Source of the DNA: Caldilineaceae bacterium
Lineage (GTDB): Bacteria > Chloroflexota > Anaerolineae > Caldilineales > Caldilineaceae
Assembly (NCBI GenBank): GCA_022824685.1
Contig: JAJDZJ010000239.1
Coordinates: 1 to 46,273 of the forward strand
DNA length: 46,273 bases
Direction of reading: 5' to 3'
Under the pieces are notes generated by a model. It worked only from the letters and a program-made list of their open reading frames with translations, was not told the origin of the DNA and made no database searches. This document shows, piece after piece, positions 22,507 through 32,301 of the stretch. A program made the position numbers and the translations under genes. Positions within the stretch are counted from its first letter, which is position 1; each line of letters opens with the position of its first letter.

Positions 22507-23418
22507 ATGGTTGGCATGTCATTCGGTCTGACACGACAAGAGTTCAGGCGCCTCCGGATTGGACTGTTGTTTGCGCTCCCCTGGATCATTGGCTTCTCGA
22601 GCTTTACCATCATTCCGGTCGTTGCCTCCTTTTACTACAGCCTCAACGTCTTTACGACCTTTGGACAGCCTTTGCGCTGGGTCGGGCTGAGCAACTATGA
22701 GAAGCTCATGCAGGACGACCTCTTCTGGATTTCCCTATACAACACACTCTACATGGTCGTATTTGGCGTCTCCTTTCACATCGTCCTGGCCATCGTCCTT
22801 GGGCTCCTGCTCAACCAGAATCTGCGCGGTGTTTCCCTCTACAGGACGGTCTACTATGTGCCGACCATTGTCCCGATTGTTGCCACATCCGTGCTCTGGA
22901 TGTGGGTATTCAACCCGGAGTTTGGGTTGATAAACTCTGCGCTAAGTGTTCTGGATATCCACGGTCCGGGATGGTTAACGGATCCCGTTCTGTCCAAGCC
23001 TTCCATGATCCTGATGGGTGTGTGGACAATTGGAGGAACCCTGGTCATCTTCCTGGCCGGGTTGCAGGACATTCCGCAGCACCTCTTTGACGCTGCGATG
23101 ATCGATGGCGCGGGTGCCCTGCAACGGATCATGAATGTTACACTGCCAATGCTTTCTCCCGTGATATTCTTCAACGTGATCATGGGCGTTATCAGCGGGT
23201 TCCAGATCTTCGCCCAGGCCTTCATCATGACCAGGGGCGGGCCGCTGGATACGACGCTTTTCTACGCCTACTACCTTTACCAGAACGCTTTTGAGTTCTT
23301 CCAGATGCCCTACGCGTCGGCAATGGCCTGGATTCTCTTTCTGGTGGTAATGGGTACAACACTGGTAATCTTCCGAAGTTCGGCCCGGTTCGTCTACTAT
23401 GAGGGAGAGGAGCGATAG
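22507..23418 (+). CDS. ABC sugar permease, MalF/UgpA type
   Basis: A 303-residue inner-membrane protein with six hydrophobic segments. The cytoplasmic EAA-type loop is visible as LFDAAMIDGAGALQRIMNVT, then LPMLSPV, where the ATPase docks. MVGMSFGLTRQEFRRLRIGL is the cytoplasmic N-terminus. The ATG at 22507 follows GGGAGACTGGAG; a TTG at 22456 would add 17 residues. It is encoded 64 bp after the binding protein and just before the second permease. Confidence 0.92.
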   Translation: MVGMSFGLTRQEFRRLRIGLLFALPWIIGFSSFTIIPVVASFYYSLNVFTTFGQPLRWVGLSNYEKLMQDDLFWISLYNTLYMVVFGVSFHIVLAIVLGLLLNQNLRGVSLYRTVYYVPTIVPIVATSVLWMWVFNPEFGLINSALSVLDIHGPGWLTDPVLSKPSMILMGVWTIGGTLVIFLAGLQDIPQHLFDAAMIDGAGALQRIMNVTLPMLSPVIFFNVIMGVISGFQIFAQAFIMTRGGPLDTTLFYAYYLYQNAFEFFQMPYASAMAWILFLVVMGTTLVIFRSSARFVYYEGEER

Positions 23419-23422
23419 GGGC

Positions 23423-24322
23423 ATGGGCAGGACAGTGACCACCCTGAAGCGACTGCAGCCGGTCGGGGCCAAGAGCGTGAGCAGCCTCACCAGGTCGCAG
23501 CGCGAGACGTTGAGCCATGGCGCCAGTCATGTCGGGCTTTTTTTGGCCGGTCTTCTGTTTTTCCTGCCTTTTTTTTGGCTGATTTCCACCTCACTGAAGG
23601 ACCTGGACCAAATCTTCACGCTGCCTCCAGTTTGGATTCCCGACCCGTTCAGATGGCAGAACTATCCGGAATCATTGAGTTACTTCCCCTTCTTTCAGCA
23701 GTTGCGCAACACCCTGACCATAGCAATCTCTGCCGTCTTTCTCACTCTGGTCTCAAGCTCCCTGGTTGCCTACAGTTTCTCCCGCCTCCGCTGGCATGGC
23801 CGCGACATCCTGTTCTTTGCCATGCTCTCGACGATGATGTTGCCCTATCAGGTTACGATGGTCCCGCTCTTCATCATCTTCCGCACACTTGGCTGGGTCA
23901 ACACGCTTCTACCTCTGATTGTGCCGCACGCCTTTGGCGTTCCATTTTTCATTTTCCTCCTGCGTCAGTTCTTCCTTAGCCTTCCCAGAGACCTGGACGA
24001 CGCCGCCATTATCGACGGTTGTTCTGAATTCGGCGTCCTCTGGCGGATCATTCTTCCCCTATCAAAGCCGGCCCTGGCAACTGTGGCCCTGTTTCAGTTC
24101 CTGGGAAGCTGGAACGATTTTATCGGGCCGCTCATTTACCTCAACGATCCCAGCAAGTATACGCTTTCCCTTGGAATCCAGGTGTTTGTTAGCACGGTAG
24201 GCGTCCAGTGGGGTTGGATGATGGCAGTTACGACAGTACTGACGGTTCCGGTAATCGTGCTCTTCTTCTTCACGCAGAGAACATTTATTCAGGGGATCGC
24301 TCTTACCGGAATCAAGGGGTAG
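23423..24322 (+). CDS. ABC sugar permease, MalG/UgpE type
   Basis: A 299-residue partner permease with six membrane segments. Its EAA loop reads LPRDLDDAAIIDGCSEFGVL, then WRIILPLSKPA. FWLISTSLKDLDQIF at the N-terminus and the ending TFIQGIALTGIKG are family features. The ATG at 23423 lies 4 bp after the stop of the previous permease with GGAG before it; an overlapping ATG at 23399 is also possible. No nucleotide-binding subunit is encoded nearby, so a shared MsmK/UgpC-type ATPase elsewhere is expected. Confidence 0.93.
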   Translation: MGRTVTTLKRLQPVGAKSVSSLTRSQRETLSHGASHVGLFLAGLLFFLPFFWLISTSLKDLDQIFTLPPVWIPDPFRWQNYPESLSYFPFFQQLRNTLTIAISAVFLTLVSSSLVAYSFSRLRWHGRDILFFAMLSTMMLPYQVTMVPLFIIFRTLGWVNTLLPLIVPHAFGVPFFIFLLRQFFLSLPRDLDDAAIIDGCSEFGVLWRIILPLSKPALATVALFQFLGSWNDFIGPLIYLNDPSKYTLSLGIQVFVSTVGVQWGWMMAVTTVLTVPVIVLFFFTQRTFIQGIALTGIKG

Positions 24323-24388
24323 GAGGGCCTTCAGATGCAACCCAACCAATGAACATTCCAAACCCGGCCCTTTAGATGGAGGTCATCT

Positions 24389-26377
24389 TTGCCGAAACAG
24401 GACGGAATTCTGATTGGAACGCATTACGAGTATCCTTTCGGCGGAATGGCGGCTCGGCCGGAGTGGCTGCCCCAAGGAGAGGATGACTGGCGCCGCGATC
24501 TGGCAATGATCAAGGATACCGGCTTCGATTCCATTCGCATTCGCATTGGACTTGATAGCAGCCTCGACGAGGTGGGTCGTCTGCTTGATCTCTGCCAAGA
24601 GCAGGAGTTGGGCGTTCTTTTCGGCTTCGCAACCTTCTACGTACACAACCGTTTCATCGAAGAGTATCCCGATGCGAAGGTCGTTGACAGGCAAGGCGTG
24701 GCCTACCCGGTCCATGAGAACGACTTTCGCTGGCAGAGGGCCTGCATCAATCACCCCGAATACCGCAGGCAGCGGGACAAGCTACTGGCCGACTGCGCGA
24801 CCCGCTTCGCTTCCCATCCGGCCGTATTTGATTGGGATGTTCACAATGAGCCCAGCATCGGCCCGGGGGACCATTCTTGTTACAGTCCGCACACCGTGGC
24901 CAAATACCGAGAGGACCTGGCCGCGCGCTTTAGCTCGGTCTCGCTGTTGAACAGCCGTTGGGGAACCGCCTTCAAGGATTTTGGGGAAGTCGAGCCGCCG
25001 ACCGAGGTCGAAAAGAGCCCGGAAAGCTTCTGGCGCGATTGGCGAGAGTTTATCGCTCGCAACCTAAATGAGTTCCTGCTTGACGGCATCCGCATCATAA
25101 AGGAGAATGCGCCGGGCGTACGCGCGAGCTTCAACTATACAAACCCTTACGGCATTCAGAACTCCGGCCAGGATTGGTGGATCCTGCCAGAGCTGGACTA
25201 CGCGTCATCAAGCCATTATTGGGGATCCGGGCCGCGCACGGGGGCAGAGGCCGGTTCGCGCATCGCCCTGCTGAAGGCGCTGGCGCCCGGTTCGCAAACC
25301 TGGCTCACCGAGTGCCAGGGAGGGCCGTTCCGCGAGGATATCCTCTGGCGCGGCATAAACATAGAGGCCGAGGTCAACCAGGTCTTCAGCTACGCCAGTC
25401 ACGCCCACTATTTCTACCGCTGGGACCCTCTCATGTCGGGACCGGAACCGTGGATCAATCATATGGTTGATGCCGACAACTACGATACCGAGAGGAGGCT
25501 GGCGACCAAGAGGGTCGTCGCCGATTTGCGCCGCTACGAAGACCTGATCGCAGCAGGCGATACGGTTCAGCCTCGAATCGGCATCTACCTGACTCGGGAA
25601 ATGATCTGGGCGGCCAATGCTCGCAACGCGCCGATCAGCGAGACCGTTGTCGGACTCTATGCGCTTCTCATGGATTTGGGCTACGAGGTCACTTTTGTGC
25701 CCCACGCTTTCAGCGCCGACTGCAACTTGAAACTGGTCGCGATCCCGTTCACCTTGGGTATCTCCGAACCGGAGAAGCAGGCTTTGCATGGCTACGTAGA
25801 ACGTGGAGGCAGAGTCATCGCCGAACTTCCCATGACCAGCCTAGAGGAATGCCAGAAAGTGGGCAGTTCACTGGGCTTGACCTGCCGCGAGTGGGTCCGT
25901 CCCATCTACTTTATCGCAGGCTGGAGCGTAAATGATCCGGATGGCAGGTTTGGCGGTTTTGCCTTCCATGATCAGGTGTTACTGGACAGTTACAGTGGAC
26001 GGCCGTTTGCCGCGTACCGGGACAGCGGCGAACCGGCCTTGATTGGTTCGGGACCAGATGGCCGCATCCTGGTTCCGACGTTCCCGCTTGGACGCTCCTA
26101 CTTTTCTTCGCTCCACCGCGGCCTTAGACGACTTATCCAACGATGGCTTCCGGATACTCTGGATCCCGACATTACAGTTCAAGGAGTGCCTGAAGAATAC
26201 CGTTCGCTGGTGGAGGCGCGTCTGGTTGAGAGCAGCCGCGGCAATCTGCTCTTTGTCATCAACCGGTCCGGTTACGATTGGGAGATTGACGTTCAGCCAC
26301 GGGGGTACCAGTCCGAGAAGATTCGCCTGCCAACACACGGCGCCGCGCACAGACTCGTCCGCAAACGCAACTGCTGA
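24389..26377 (+). CDS. Glycoside hydrolase family 42 (beta-galactosidase-like)
   Basis: A 662-residue retaining glycosidase. The (beta/alpha)8 barrel occupies about 1-385: DWDVHNEPS carries the acid/base E154 after N153, and TWLTECQGGP carries the nucleophile E308. A class I glutamine-amidotransferase-like trimerisation domain (about 395-590, IGIYLTREMIWAA) and a small beta domain follow, the GH42 layout. No signal peptide, so it is cytosolic and would act on sugars imported by the preceding ABC system. The start is TTG at 24389, supported by GGAGG 6-7 bases upstream; the nearby ATG is out of frame. GH42 members vary in substrate (beta-galactosides, arabinosides), so specificity is open. Confidence 0.88.
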   Translation: MPKQDGILIGTHYEYPFGGMAARPEWLPQGEDDWRRDLAMIKDTGFDSIRIRIGLDSSLDEVGRLLDLCQEQELGVLFGFATFYVHNRFIEEYPDAKVVDRQGVAYPVHENDFRWQRACINHPEYRRQRDKLLADCATRFASHPAVFDWDVHNEPSIGPGDHSCYSPHTVAKYREDLAARFSSVSLLNSRWGTAFKDFGEVEPPTEVEKSPESFWRDWREFIARNLNEFLLDGIRIIKENAPGVRASFNYTNPYGIQNSGQDWWILPELDYASSSHYWGSGPRTGAEAGSRIALLKALAPGSQTWLTECQGGPFREDILWRGINIEAEVNQVFSYASHAHYFYRWDPLMSGPEPWINHMVDADNYDTERRLATKRVVADLRRYEDLIAAGDTVQPRIGIYLTREMIWAANARNAPISETVVGLYALLMDLGYEVTFVPHAFSADCNLKLVAIPFTLGISEPEKQALHGYVERGGRVIAELPMTSLEECQKVGSSLGLTCREWVRPIYFIAGWSVNDPDGRFGGFAFHDQVLLDSYSGRPFAAYRDSGEPALIGSGPDGRILVPTFPLGRSYFSSLHRGLRRLIQRWLPDTLDPDITVQGVPEEYRSLVEARLVESSRGNLLFVINRSGYDWEIDVQPRGYQSEKIRLPTHGAAHRLVRKRNC

Positions 26378-26465
26378 GGGCTACTGGGGGTGCACAACCA
26401 TTCTGACGGATTTTTTGGGAAGTGGCAATGAGGCCTATGAGTGAATTACCAAGAAGGAGCGGAGC

Positions 26466-27572
26466 ATGAGAACGAGAACTGCAGTAGTTTATGAACACGA
26501 CGCGCCGGTCGTCGTTGACACGCTGACGCTGGACGACCCGAAGGCAAACGAGGTCCTTTTGCGCATGGGCGCCAGCGGCGTGTGCCACTCGGACCTGTCT
26601 GTCGTGAACGGCACCATCTACTATCCTCCCCCGGTAGCCCTCGGCCACGAAGGGGCTGGGGTGGTGGAGCGGGTAGGCGAAGATGTTTCCTATGTCAAAC
26701 CAGGCGATCACGTCATCCTGTCGTTCGTTACTTACTGTGAAGAGTGCGTGATGTGTGGGATGGGAAGGGTATGCCTTTGCAATGGAATCCACGCCCGCAA
26801 GGGTTTTCTTCTTGACGACACCTGCCGTTTGCACAACAAGGCGGGCCAGGACATTCCTCAGATGTCTCGCATCGCCACGATGTCCGACCTTGCGGTGGTG
26901 CCGGAACAGGCTCTGATCAAGATCGATCCCGAATACCCGATGGACAGGGCCGCTCTTGTCGGATGCGGCGTGACGACTGGGGTTGGCGCGGTGCTGCGAA
27001 CGGCGAAAGTCGAGCCGGGAAGCACGGTCGCGGTTATCGGCTCCGGCGGCGTAGGGCTGAACGTTTTGCAGGGCGCGAAGCTCGCAGACGCCGAACGCAT
27101 CATTGCGGTTGACCTGGTTGAAAGAAAGCTGGACTTTGCACGTCAGTTCGGCGCTACAGATACCGTCAACGCGTCCGAAGTCGACCCCGTCGAGGCTGTC
27201 AAGGAGTTGACCGGCGGCCTGGGGGTGGACTATGCATTTGAAGCAATTGGTAGTTCAGTTACGATCCGGCAGGCCTTCGATATGGTGCGCTCAGCCGGCA
27301 CCGCAGTCGCCATCGGACTGGCGCGCAGCGACGACGTTGTTCCCATCCCGCCTCAGGAGCTAATCTGGAGTGAAAAGAAGCTGATTGGCTCTTACTACGG
27401 TTCCTCGCGTCCGCGCGTAGACATGCCGGAATATCTACGGTTGTACGATGAAGGAAAGCTGATGCTCGATGAACTGATCACCAAGACCTATCGCTTGGAG
27501 CAGATCAACGAGGCCTTTGCAGACATGGAGGCGGGGAGGAACGCAAGGGGCATCCTTGCGCTCGATCTGTAG
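26466..27572 (+). CDS. Zinc-dependent alcohol dehydrogenase (MDR family)
   Basis: A 368-residue medium-chain dehydrogenase. Catalytic zinc ligands C40, H61 and E62 (GVCHSD, GHEGAG) and the structural zinc cysteines C91, C94, C97 and C105 are present. AVIGSGGVGLNV is the Rossmann nucleotide loop, and DLVERKLDFARQFGATDTVN has the acidic residue that favours NAD. It resembles class III/long-chain alcohol dehydrogenases. AAGGAGCGGAGC precedes the ATG. It lies 88 bp after the GH42 gene and may oxidise a sugar alcohol or an aldehyde adduct released by that pathway; this is inference. Confidence 0.93.
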   Translation: MRTRTAVVYEHDAPVVVDTLTLDDPKANEVLLRMGASGVCHSDLSVVNGTIYYPPPVALGHEGAGVVERVGEDVSYVKPGDHVILSFVTYCEECVMCGMGRVCLCNGIHARKGFLLDDTCRLHNKAGQDIPQMSRIATMSDLAVVPEQALIKIDPEYPMDRAALVGCGVTTGVGAVLRTAKVEPGSTVAVIGSGGVGLNVLQGAKLADAERIIAVDLVERKLDFARQFGATDTVNASEVDPVEAVKELTGGLGVDYAFEAIGSSVTIRQAFDMVRSAGTAVAIGLARSDDVVPIPPQELIWSEKKLIGSYYGSSRPRVDMPEYLRLYDEGKLMLDELITKTYRLEQINEAFADMEAGRNARGILALDL

Positions 27573-27612
27573 AATATAGCAGTCGCACCCTGCCGCTGGC
27601 GGTCCCCCAAAC

Positions 27613-30078
27613 TCATGCCGGCCGCCGCGTTTGCAGGCCGATCACGTCCACCGAATTCCAGGTATCTCGTTCACTGGCCCACTGTGCCAGCGCTGCAGGC
27701 GGCAGTTCGGCGTCTGCAGCGGCCAGACGGAGAGCGGCCTCTTCACTGCAGCGTAATTCCACGCCGAAACGGCGGGGATCGCGGCCGGCGTTTGTCACGC
27801 GAGCGCGCAGGTTTTTGAGTCCTGCTGCCGCGGCATGGATTTCGCCGTCAGTGGTATCGCCTTCACTCAGAGCCCCCTCTTCCTGGTCGCTCAATCCGTC
27901 CTGCATTCGTGTCAGCTGCCATCTCCAGCGCACCGCGCCTGGGTCCCCAGTTACAACGCAAAACACGTTCAACGAGAAATCCGCCTTGCTTGCGAGCGCC
28001 TCCCGGAAGAACTGATTTACGTTCGAGAAGTCGCGGCTGAACTGCGCCGGCGGCAGATCCTGCCGCGCCCGCCTGCCATAAGCTTTGCTGGACAGACGTT
28101 CGTCCAGGATCGCCACCACGCCCCGATCCGCGGCGCGGCGGATCAGGCGGCCAAAGCCCTGCTTCAACGCCAGCGTCATCAGCGGCAGCATATACTTCCT
28201 GAAGCTGCTGCCCGCCTCCGCCTCGTCAAGCGCCTTCATTCGGGCTTCATGCAAGGGATCGCTCGGGGTCGGGAATGGCAATTTGTCCAATACCACCAGG
28301 CTCAGGTCGTCACCCGGCAGGTCGACTCCTTCCCAGAAGGATTTCGTAGCCAGCAGCACGCTGTGCGGAGTGTCGCGAAACCAATCCAGGAGCGCGTTGC
28401 GCGGCAACTCCCCTTGGGCTTGCAGAGGCCAGACAGACTCGCGCAGCCTATCATGGACCTGCTGCAGCCCGCTCCAGCTGGTAAAAAGGCATAGAGCCCT
28501 CCCGCGGCTCACATTCAACAGCCGTTCAATCTCAGCTGCGACCGCGTCGAAAAATGGATCTCTATCCCGCCAGTTAAAGGCTGGCAGTTGCGGCTGGTAC
28601 AGGAGGGCCTGTTCAGAATACTGGAAGATCGCGTCCGCGATCAGATCCAGCGGCTCTCCGACGACACCGCACCGGCTCCTGAAGTGCCCAAAGTTTCCGT
28701 CCGTTGCCAGGGTGGCGCTGGTACAGATTACCGTACGGCCTTCCTCCTCGAATAGATGGCGAGAAAGCTCCCTGGCAGGATCGATGGGCGCGGCATGAAG
28801 ACGAAGTTTTACCTGACGGGAACCGCTGACCTTTTCGGCGTAACGAACTGAGAGGTCGTCACCGGAGCTGCTCGCCACCGCCTGCAGCTTTCCCGCCAGC
28901 GAACCGAGGCCCTTCACCGCAAGGTCATAGTTGGCTGCCTTTTCGGACTCCTCGACAGTGAGCGGCGGGCCTCCCTTATCCTCTGCCTGCTGAAAGGGAT
29001 TTGCCTTCCGCATTTCGTCTTGCAGCTTTTTCAGGCTTCCCGCAAGCTTCCTGATCTCCTCCAGTTCGCTCTCCACGCGGAATACTCGATCCTCCGACAG
29101 GTTTTCCACCTCAGAAAATGCCAGCCGGTTGCGCCATCGAAGTTCGTCAAGCGTCTCTTTCTCCAAATGGGCCTTGAAGACTTCACGACTGAGGAGTTGC
29201 TCCAGCGAAAAGTCAGAGGTCTCTACTTCGAACACCGCGGTTGCCGTATTCTCCAGCTGGTGCGCCTCATCGACAACGTACACCGCCGCTTCGGGCAGAA
29301 TCACCTGCCCCATCTCGCCCAGCTCAAGAGCATTGAGGAGAAGGTGGTGATTGGTGATGACCACTTGCGCCTGTCGCGCCCGATCCCGCATCTGGTTGAC
29401 AAAGCAGTTGTCTGAGAAGTGGACGCAATCTCTGCCAATGCAGTCGTCGGGAAAGCTGACGATTCGAGGCCGCAGATCGTTCCTCAAGACAAAGGGCAGG
29501 TCATCAACATCGCCTGAAGTCGTGCTCTTAAGCCACTCCGCAACGCGGTCAACCTGCTCGTCTTCCTTGTCCAGAAGAGCAATCCGCCTTCTCTCCGGCG
29601 CCTCGCGTTCCCACTTCAGGGTACAGACGTAGTTATTCCGGCCCTTGACCAATTCGGCCTCAATCGGACGATCCAGGACCTTGCTGAGGAGGGGAATGTC
29701 TTTGCGGTACAGTTGGTCCTGCAGAGACTTGTTCGCAGTTGCGATGACGACAGTCTGCTCGCTGAGAACGGCGGGAAGAAGATAGGCGATTGACTTGCCC
29801 GTCCCGGTCGGCGCCTCGATCAGGGCCGGCCGCCGCTCGAGAATCGCCTGCCGCACGATCGCCGCCATCTCCAATTGACCCGGCCTCTCCTCGTAGTCGG
29901 CCATTGTGCGGGCTAATGCGCCATTTGACCCAAGAAATGGCGACAAATCGACGCCTTCCAATGGTGAAGGCGCCTGGCTGTCGCTGTCCTCGCCGTAGCC
30001 CGCTTTGCCCTCACTGACCTCAGCCAGAGATGCGGTATCGGGCAGGTCCTCAATATAGATCTGCTCTGCGTTCGCCAT
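27613..30078 (-). CDS. DinG/XPD-like ATP-dependent DNA helicase
   Basis: An 821-residue superfamily 2 helicase of the DinG/Rad3 group. Motif I is APTGTGKSIAYLLP, motif II VVDEAHQLENT, and motif VI QGFGRLIRRAADRG. Between I and II is a cysteine cluster (YVCTLKWE, then CIGRDCVHFSDNCF) placed as in the [4Fe-4S] domain of XPD/DinG enzymes. These unwind DNA 5'-3', repairing R-loops and damaged forks. The ATG at 30078 (MANAEQIYIEDLP) is chosen over an upstream GTG at 30084. It converges with the alcohol dehydrogenase gene. Confidence 0.92.
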   Translation of the reverse strand: MANAEQIYIEDLPDTASLAEVSEGKAGYGEDSDSQAPSPLEGVDLSPFLGSNGALARTMADYEERPGQLEMAAIVRQAILERRPALIEAPTGTGKSIAYLLPAVLSEQTVVIATANKSLQDQLYRKDIPLLSKVLDRPIEAELVKGRNNYVCTLKWEREAPERRRIALLDKEDEQVDRVAEWLKSTTSGDVDDLPFVLRNDLRPRIVSFPDDCIGRDCVHFSDNCFVNQMRDRARQAQVVITNHHLLLNALELGEMGQVILPEAAVYVVDEAHQLENTATAVFEVETSDFSLEQLLSREVFKAHLEKETLDELRWRNRLAFSEVENLSEDRVFRVESELEEIRKLAGSLKKLQDEMRKANPFQQAEDKGGPPLTVEESEKAANYDLAVKGLGSLAGKLQAVASSSGDDLSVRYAEKVSGSRQVKLRLHAAPIDPARELSRHLFEEEGRTVICTSATLATDGNFGHFRSRCGVVGEPLDLIADAIFQYSEQALLYQPQLPAFNWRDRDPFFDAVAAEIERLLNVSRGRALCLFTSWSGLQQVHDRLRESVWPLQAQGELPRNALLDWFRDTPHSVLLATKSFWEGVDLPGDDLSLVVLDKLPFPTPSDPLHEARMKALDEAEAGSSFRKYMLPLMTLALKQGFGRLIRRAADRGVVAILDERLSSKAYGRRARQDLPPAQFSRDFSNVNQFFREALASKADFSLNVFCVVTGDPGAVRWRWQLTRMQDGLSDQEEGALSEGDTTDGEIHAAAAGLKNLRARVTNAGRDPRRFGVELRCSEEAALRLAAADAELPPAALAQWASERDTWNSVDVIGLQTRRPA

Positions 30079-30118
30079 GATCACATTCTAGCACATTTGT
30101 GCCAGCCAGACAAAAGGA

Positions 30119-30152
30119 AGAACGCCCTCGTTCAAGGCAAAGAGGGCGTTCT
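30119..30152 (-). terminator. Rho-independent terminator of the envelope cluster
   Basis: A perfect 11-bp stem AGAACGCCCTC/GAGGGCGTTCT with a 12-base loop lies 42 bp after the stop of the LysM/fasciclin gene. On the minus strand it is followed by TCCTTTTGTC, a short U-tract. It separates the envelope genes from the helicase gene. Confidence 0.85.
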
Positions 30153-30193
30153 CAATCGCTATAAGGTCGCCGCTTCAGGGCACCGGAAAGGCG

Positions 30194-32032
30194 CTACTGG
30201 GAACTACTTTCGTCAGGGTCAGGCAGGAGCTGGTGGATGAAGTGAATGACGCCGTTTGACGCCTCCACATCGGACCGGACGATGCTGACTCCTTCAATTG
30301 CGGTCGTACCGTCGCTGCTTGCGCTGATCTCAATCGTGGACCCGTGAAGCGTCGTCAGCGAAGTCTGCGAGGCAAGGTCGGCCGTTGTCAGGCTCCCGGA
30401 CACAACATGGTACCGGAGCGTGTTGGCCAGAAGGGCCGAGTCCGCCATCAGCATGTCCAGCCTTGCCTCCGGCAGCGAAGCAAAGGCCGCATTGGTTGGC
30501 GCGAAGATGGTGAACGGTCCGCCACTGGCTATCGACGATGTCAGGCCTGCCAGATCCAGGGCCAGCAGCAGGATATCCAGATCCTCGTAGTCTTCGGCAA
30601 CCTCAATCAGATTGTCGGTCGTCGCGCCGGGAGCGCTGGTCGGCTCTGGCATGGCTTCCGCGGTTGCGGCGGGTGTTGCCGCAGCGGTCGGCTCGGCAGT
30701 CGCAGCCGGCGTCGCCTCTTGCGTTGCAGCCGGCGTCGCGGTCGGCGTCTCGCCAATCACAACTTCAACCGTCGGAACGGGTGTCGGGGCCGTTACTGAG
30801 CCGACGGAGCCTACCTGCTGCTCGGTCGGGATTGTCAGGACATCACCAACTTCGATTATGTCGCAGTTGTCCAGGGAGTTTACTGTACAGATGGCGTTCC
30901 AGTGTTCTGTGGTGCCAAACGCGCCGGATGAAATCGTGCCCAGCGTGTCACCCAGCTTGACGGTGTACCGGCCGCCGGGCGCAATCTCCCCGCCCGCTGT
31001 TTCCTGCAGTTCGCTCGTAACCTCGCCTGGTTGCGAGACGACGACCCTGTCACCCTCAACCTGTTCCCCTGAGTCGTCGAGGAACAGAACGTTCTCGCCG
31101 GTCAGCGTATAGGAGAAGGGTACCGTTGTATCGTTGAAGGTAACCAGGGTCACAATTTCGGACGCGTCATCGACGCCGATCTCACCGATCTTGCGTTTGA
31201 TGCCGCCCATCGAGTCCAGCGAACCTGTCAGGAAGACGCTTTCCGACGGCGGAGAAGCATTGATGTACCGGTCGAATCCGGCCTGCTTGAAGACATAAAA
31301 CCCTGTGCTATCGTCCACCGGCTGGCTGTCCTGCGGATCATATTCCATCTTGATTTTGACAGGTTGGCCGGTATCGATCACTTCGAGGCCGAGATAGTGT
31401 TTTTCAAACTGTTCGTTCAACTCCCCTTGCGCCCAGCTCGACCGCACCGCATTCGTCGTAACCACCGCCTCTGGCGCGGTCGCTGCCTGGCGGCCAGAAG
31501 GCACAGGGGTGGCGGTTGGCAGGGCTTCGGGCGTGGCGCCGCTGACAACCTGTTCACCTGACTCGTCGATGAACTCGACGTTTTCTCCAGTCAGAGTATA
31601 GGAGAAGTCCAGCGTTGTATCGTTGAAGACGACTATCGTCACGACTTCGTCAGCATCGGTCGCGCCAATTCCGGCGACCTTGCTCTTGATTCCGCCCATC
31701 GTGTCAAGTGAGCCCGTCACGAAAACAGTTTCGGAAGGCGGCGCGGCATTGATGTACCTGTCAAATCCGGACTGCTTGAAAACGTAGAAGCCGGCGTTTT
31801 CGTCCACGAGGTAACTGTCTTGAGGCTGGTACTCCATCTTGATCGTGACTGTTTGCGATGTATCCACCACTCGCAGACCCAGGTAGTGTTTGGCAAACTG
31901 TTCGTTCAGCTGTCCGCTAACGACCGTCGATTGCACGGAGCCCTGTACAGTTAATGCATGGGGGCCGACTACGAGCAAGAGCGCCAGCATTGCGGCAAGG
32001 GCCGCGTAGCGCCAGGTTAATCTGATTTGCAT
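30194..32032 (-). CDS. Secreted protein: duplicated domain, LysM, fasciclin
   Basis: A 612-residue exported protein starting MQIRLTWRYAALAAMLALLL (signal peptide). Two copies of an about 125-residue domain follow (roughly 38-163 and 201-326), both with LNEQF-KHYLGL, FYVFKQ-GFDRYINA-PPSE and FSYTLTGENV, about 70 percent alike. Next is a LysM-type module (RYTVKLGDTLGTISSGAFG to GDVLTIP), a long Thr/Pro/Ala linker, and a C-terminal fasciclin (FAS1) domain (GPFTIFAPTNAAFASLPE, LRYHVVSG, GVIHFIHQLLP). LysM binds glycan strands and FAS1 mediates adhesion, so a cell-surface role is expected. The start is set by GGAGG 7-8 bases before 32032. The PBP gene lies 269 bp upstream. Confidence 0.85.
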   Translation of the reverse strand: MQIRLTWRYAALAAMLALLLVVGPHALTVQGSVQSTVVSGQLNEQFAKHYLGLRVVDTSQTVTIKMEYQPQDSYLVDENAGFYVFKQSGFDRYINAAPPSETVFVTGSLDTMGGIKSKVAGIGATDADEVVTIVVFNDTTLDFSYTLTGENVEFIDESGEQVVSGATPEALPTATPVPSGRQAATAPEAVVTTNAVRSSWAQGELNEQFEKHYLGLEVIDTGQPVKIKMEYDPQDSQPVDDSTGFYVFKQAGFDRYINASPPSESVFLTGSLDSMGGIKRKIGEIGVDDASEIVTLVTFNDTTVPFSYTLTGENVLFLDDSGEQVEGDRVVVSQPGEVTSELQETAGGEIAPGGRYTVKLGDTLGTISSGAFGTTEHWNAICTVNSLDNCDIIEVGDVLTIPTEQQVGSVGSVTAPTPVPTVEVVIGETPTATPAATQEATPAATAEPTAAATPAATAEAMPEPTSAPGATTDNLIEVAEDYEDLDILLLALDLAGLTSSIASGGPFTIFAPTNAAFASLPEARLDMLMADSALLANTLRYHVVSGSLTTADLASQTSLTTLHGSTIEISASSDGTTAIEGVSIVRSDVEASNGVIHFIHQLLPDPDESSSQ

Positions 32033-32301
32033 CGAATTCCTCCAAATCCCGCCTGAATGGTCAAACCTGCCGTTCGGTCTACGAAATTGCTGGTTTCTTG
32101 GCCCTGCTGCCGGCACAGGTTCCATCTCAATAGACCGACGCGGTTCGGGGACACTTCAAGAATCCTATCCAGTTTATCCAATCTGGCGGGCGAAATCCAA
32201 CACGCTTGTCCCCATTTCCAACCCGTCCCCACTTCAGTAAAACCATTTCCCGGGAACTTGTGGCGCGACCGTAGGCACAACGCATTGCAATCGTTGAATT
32301 A

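Noticed and set aside
27835..28494. 219-residue plus-strand frame
   Set aside because: Shadow of the DinG-like helicase C-terminal region.
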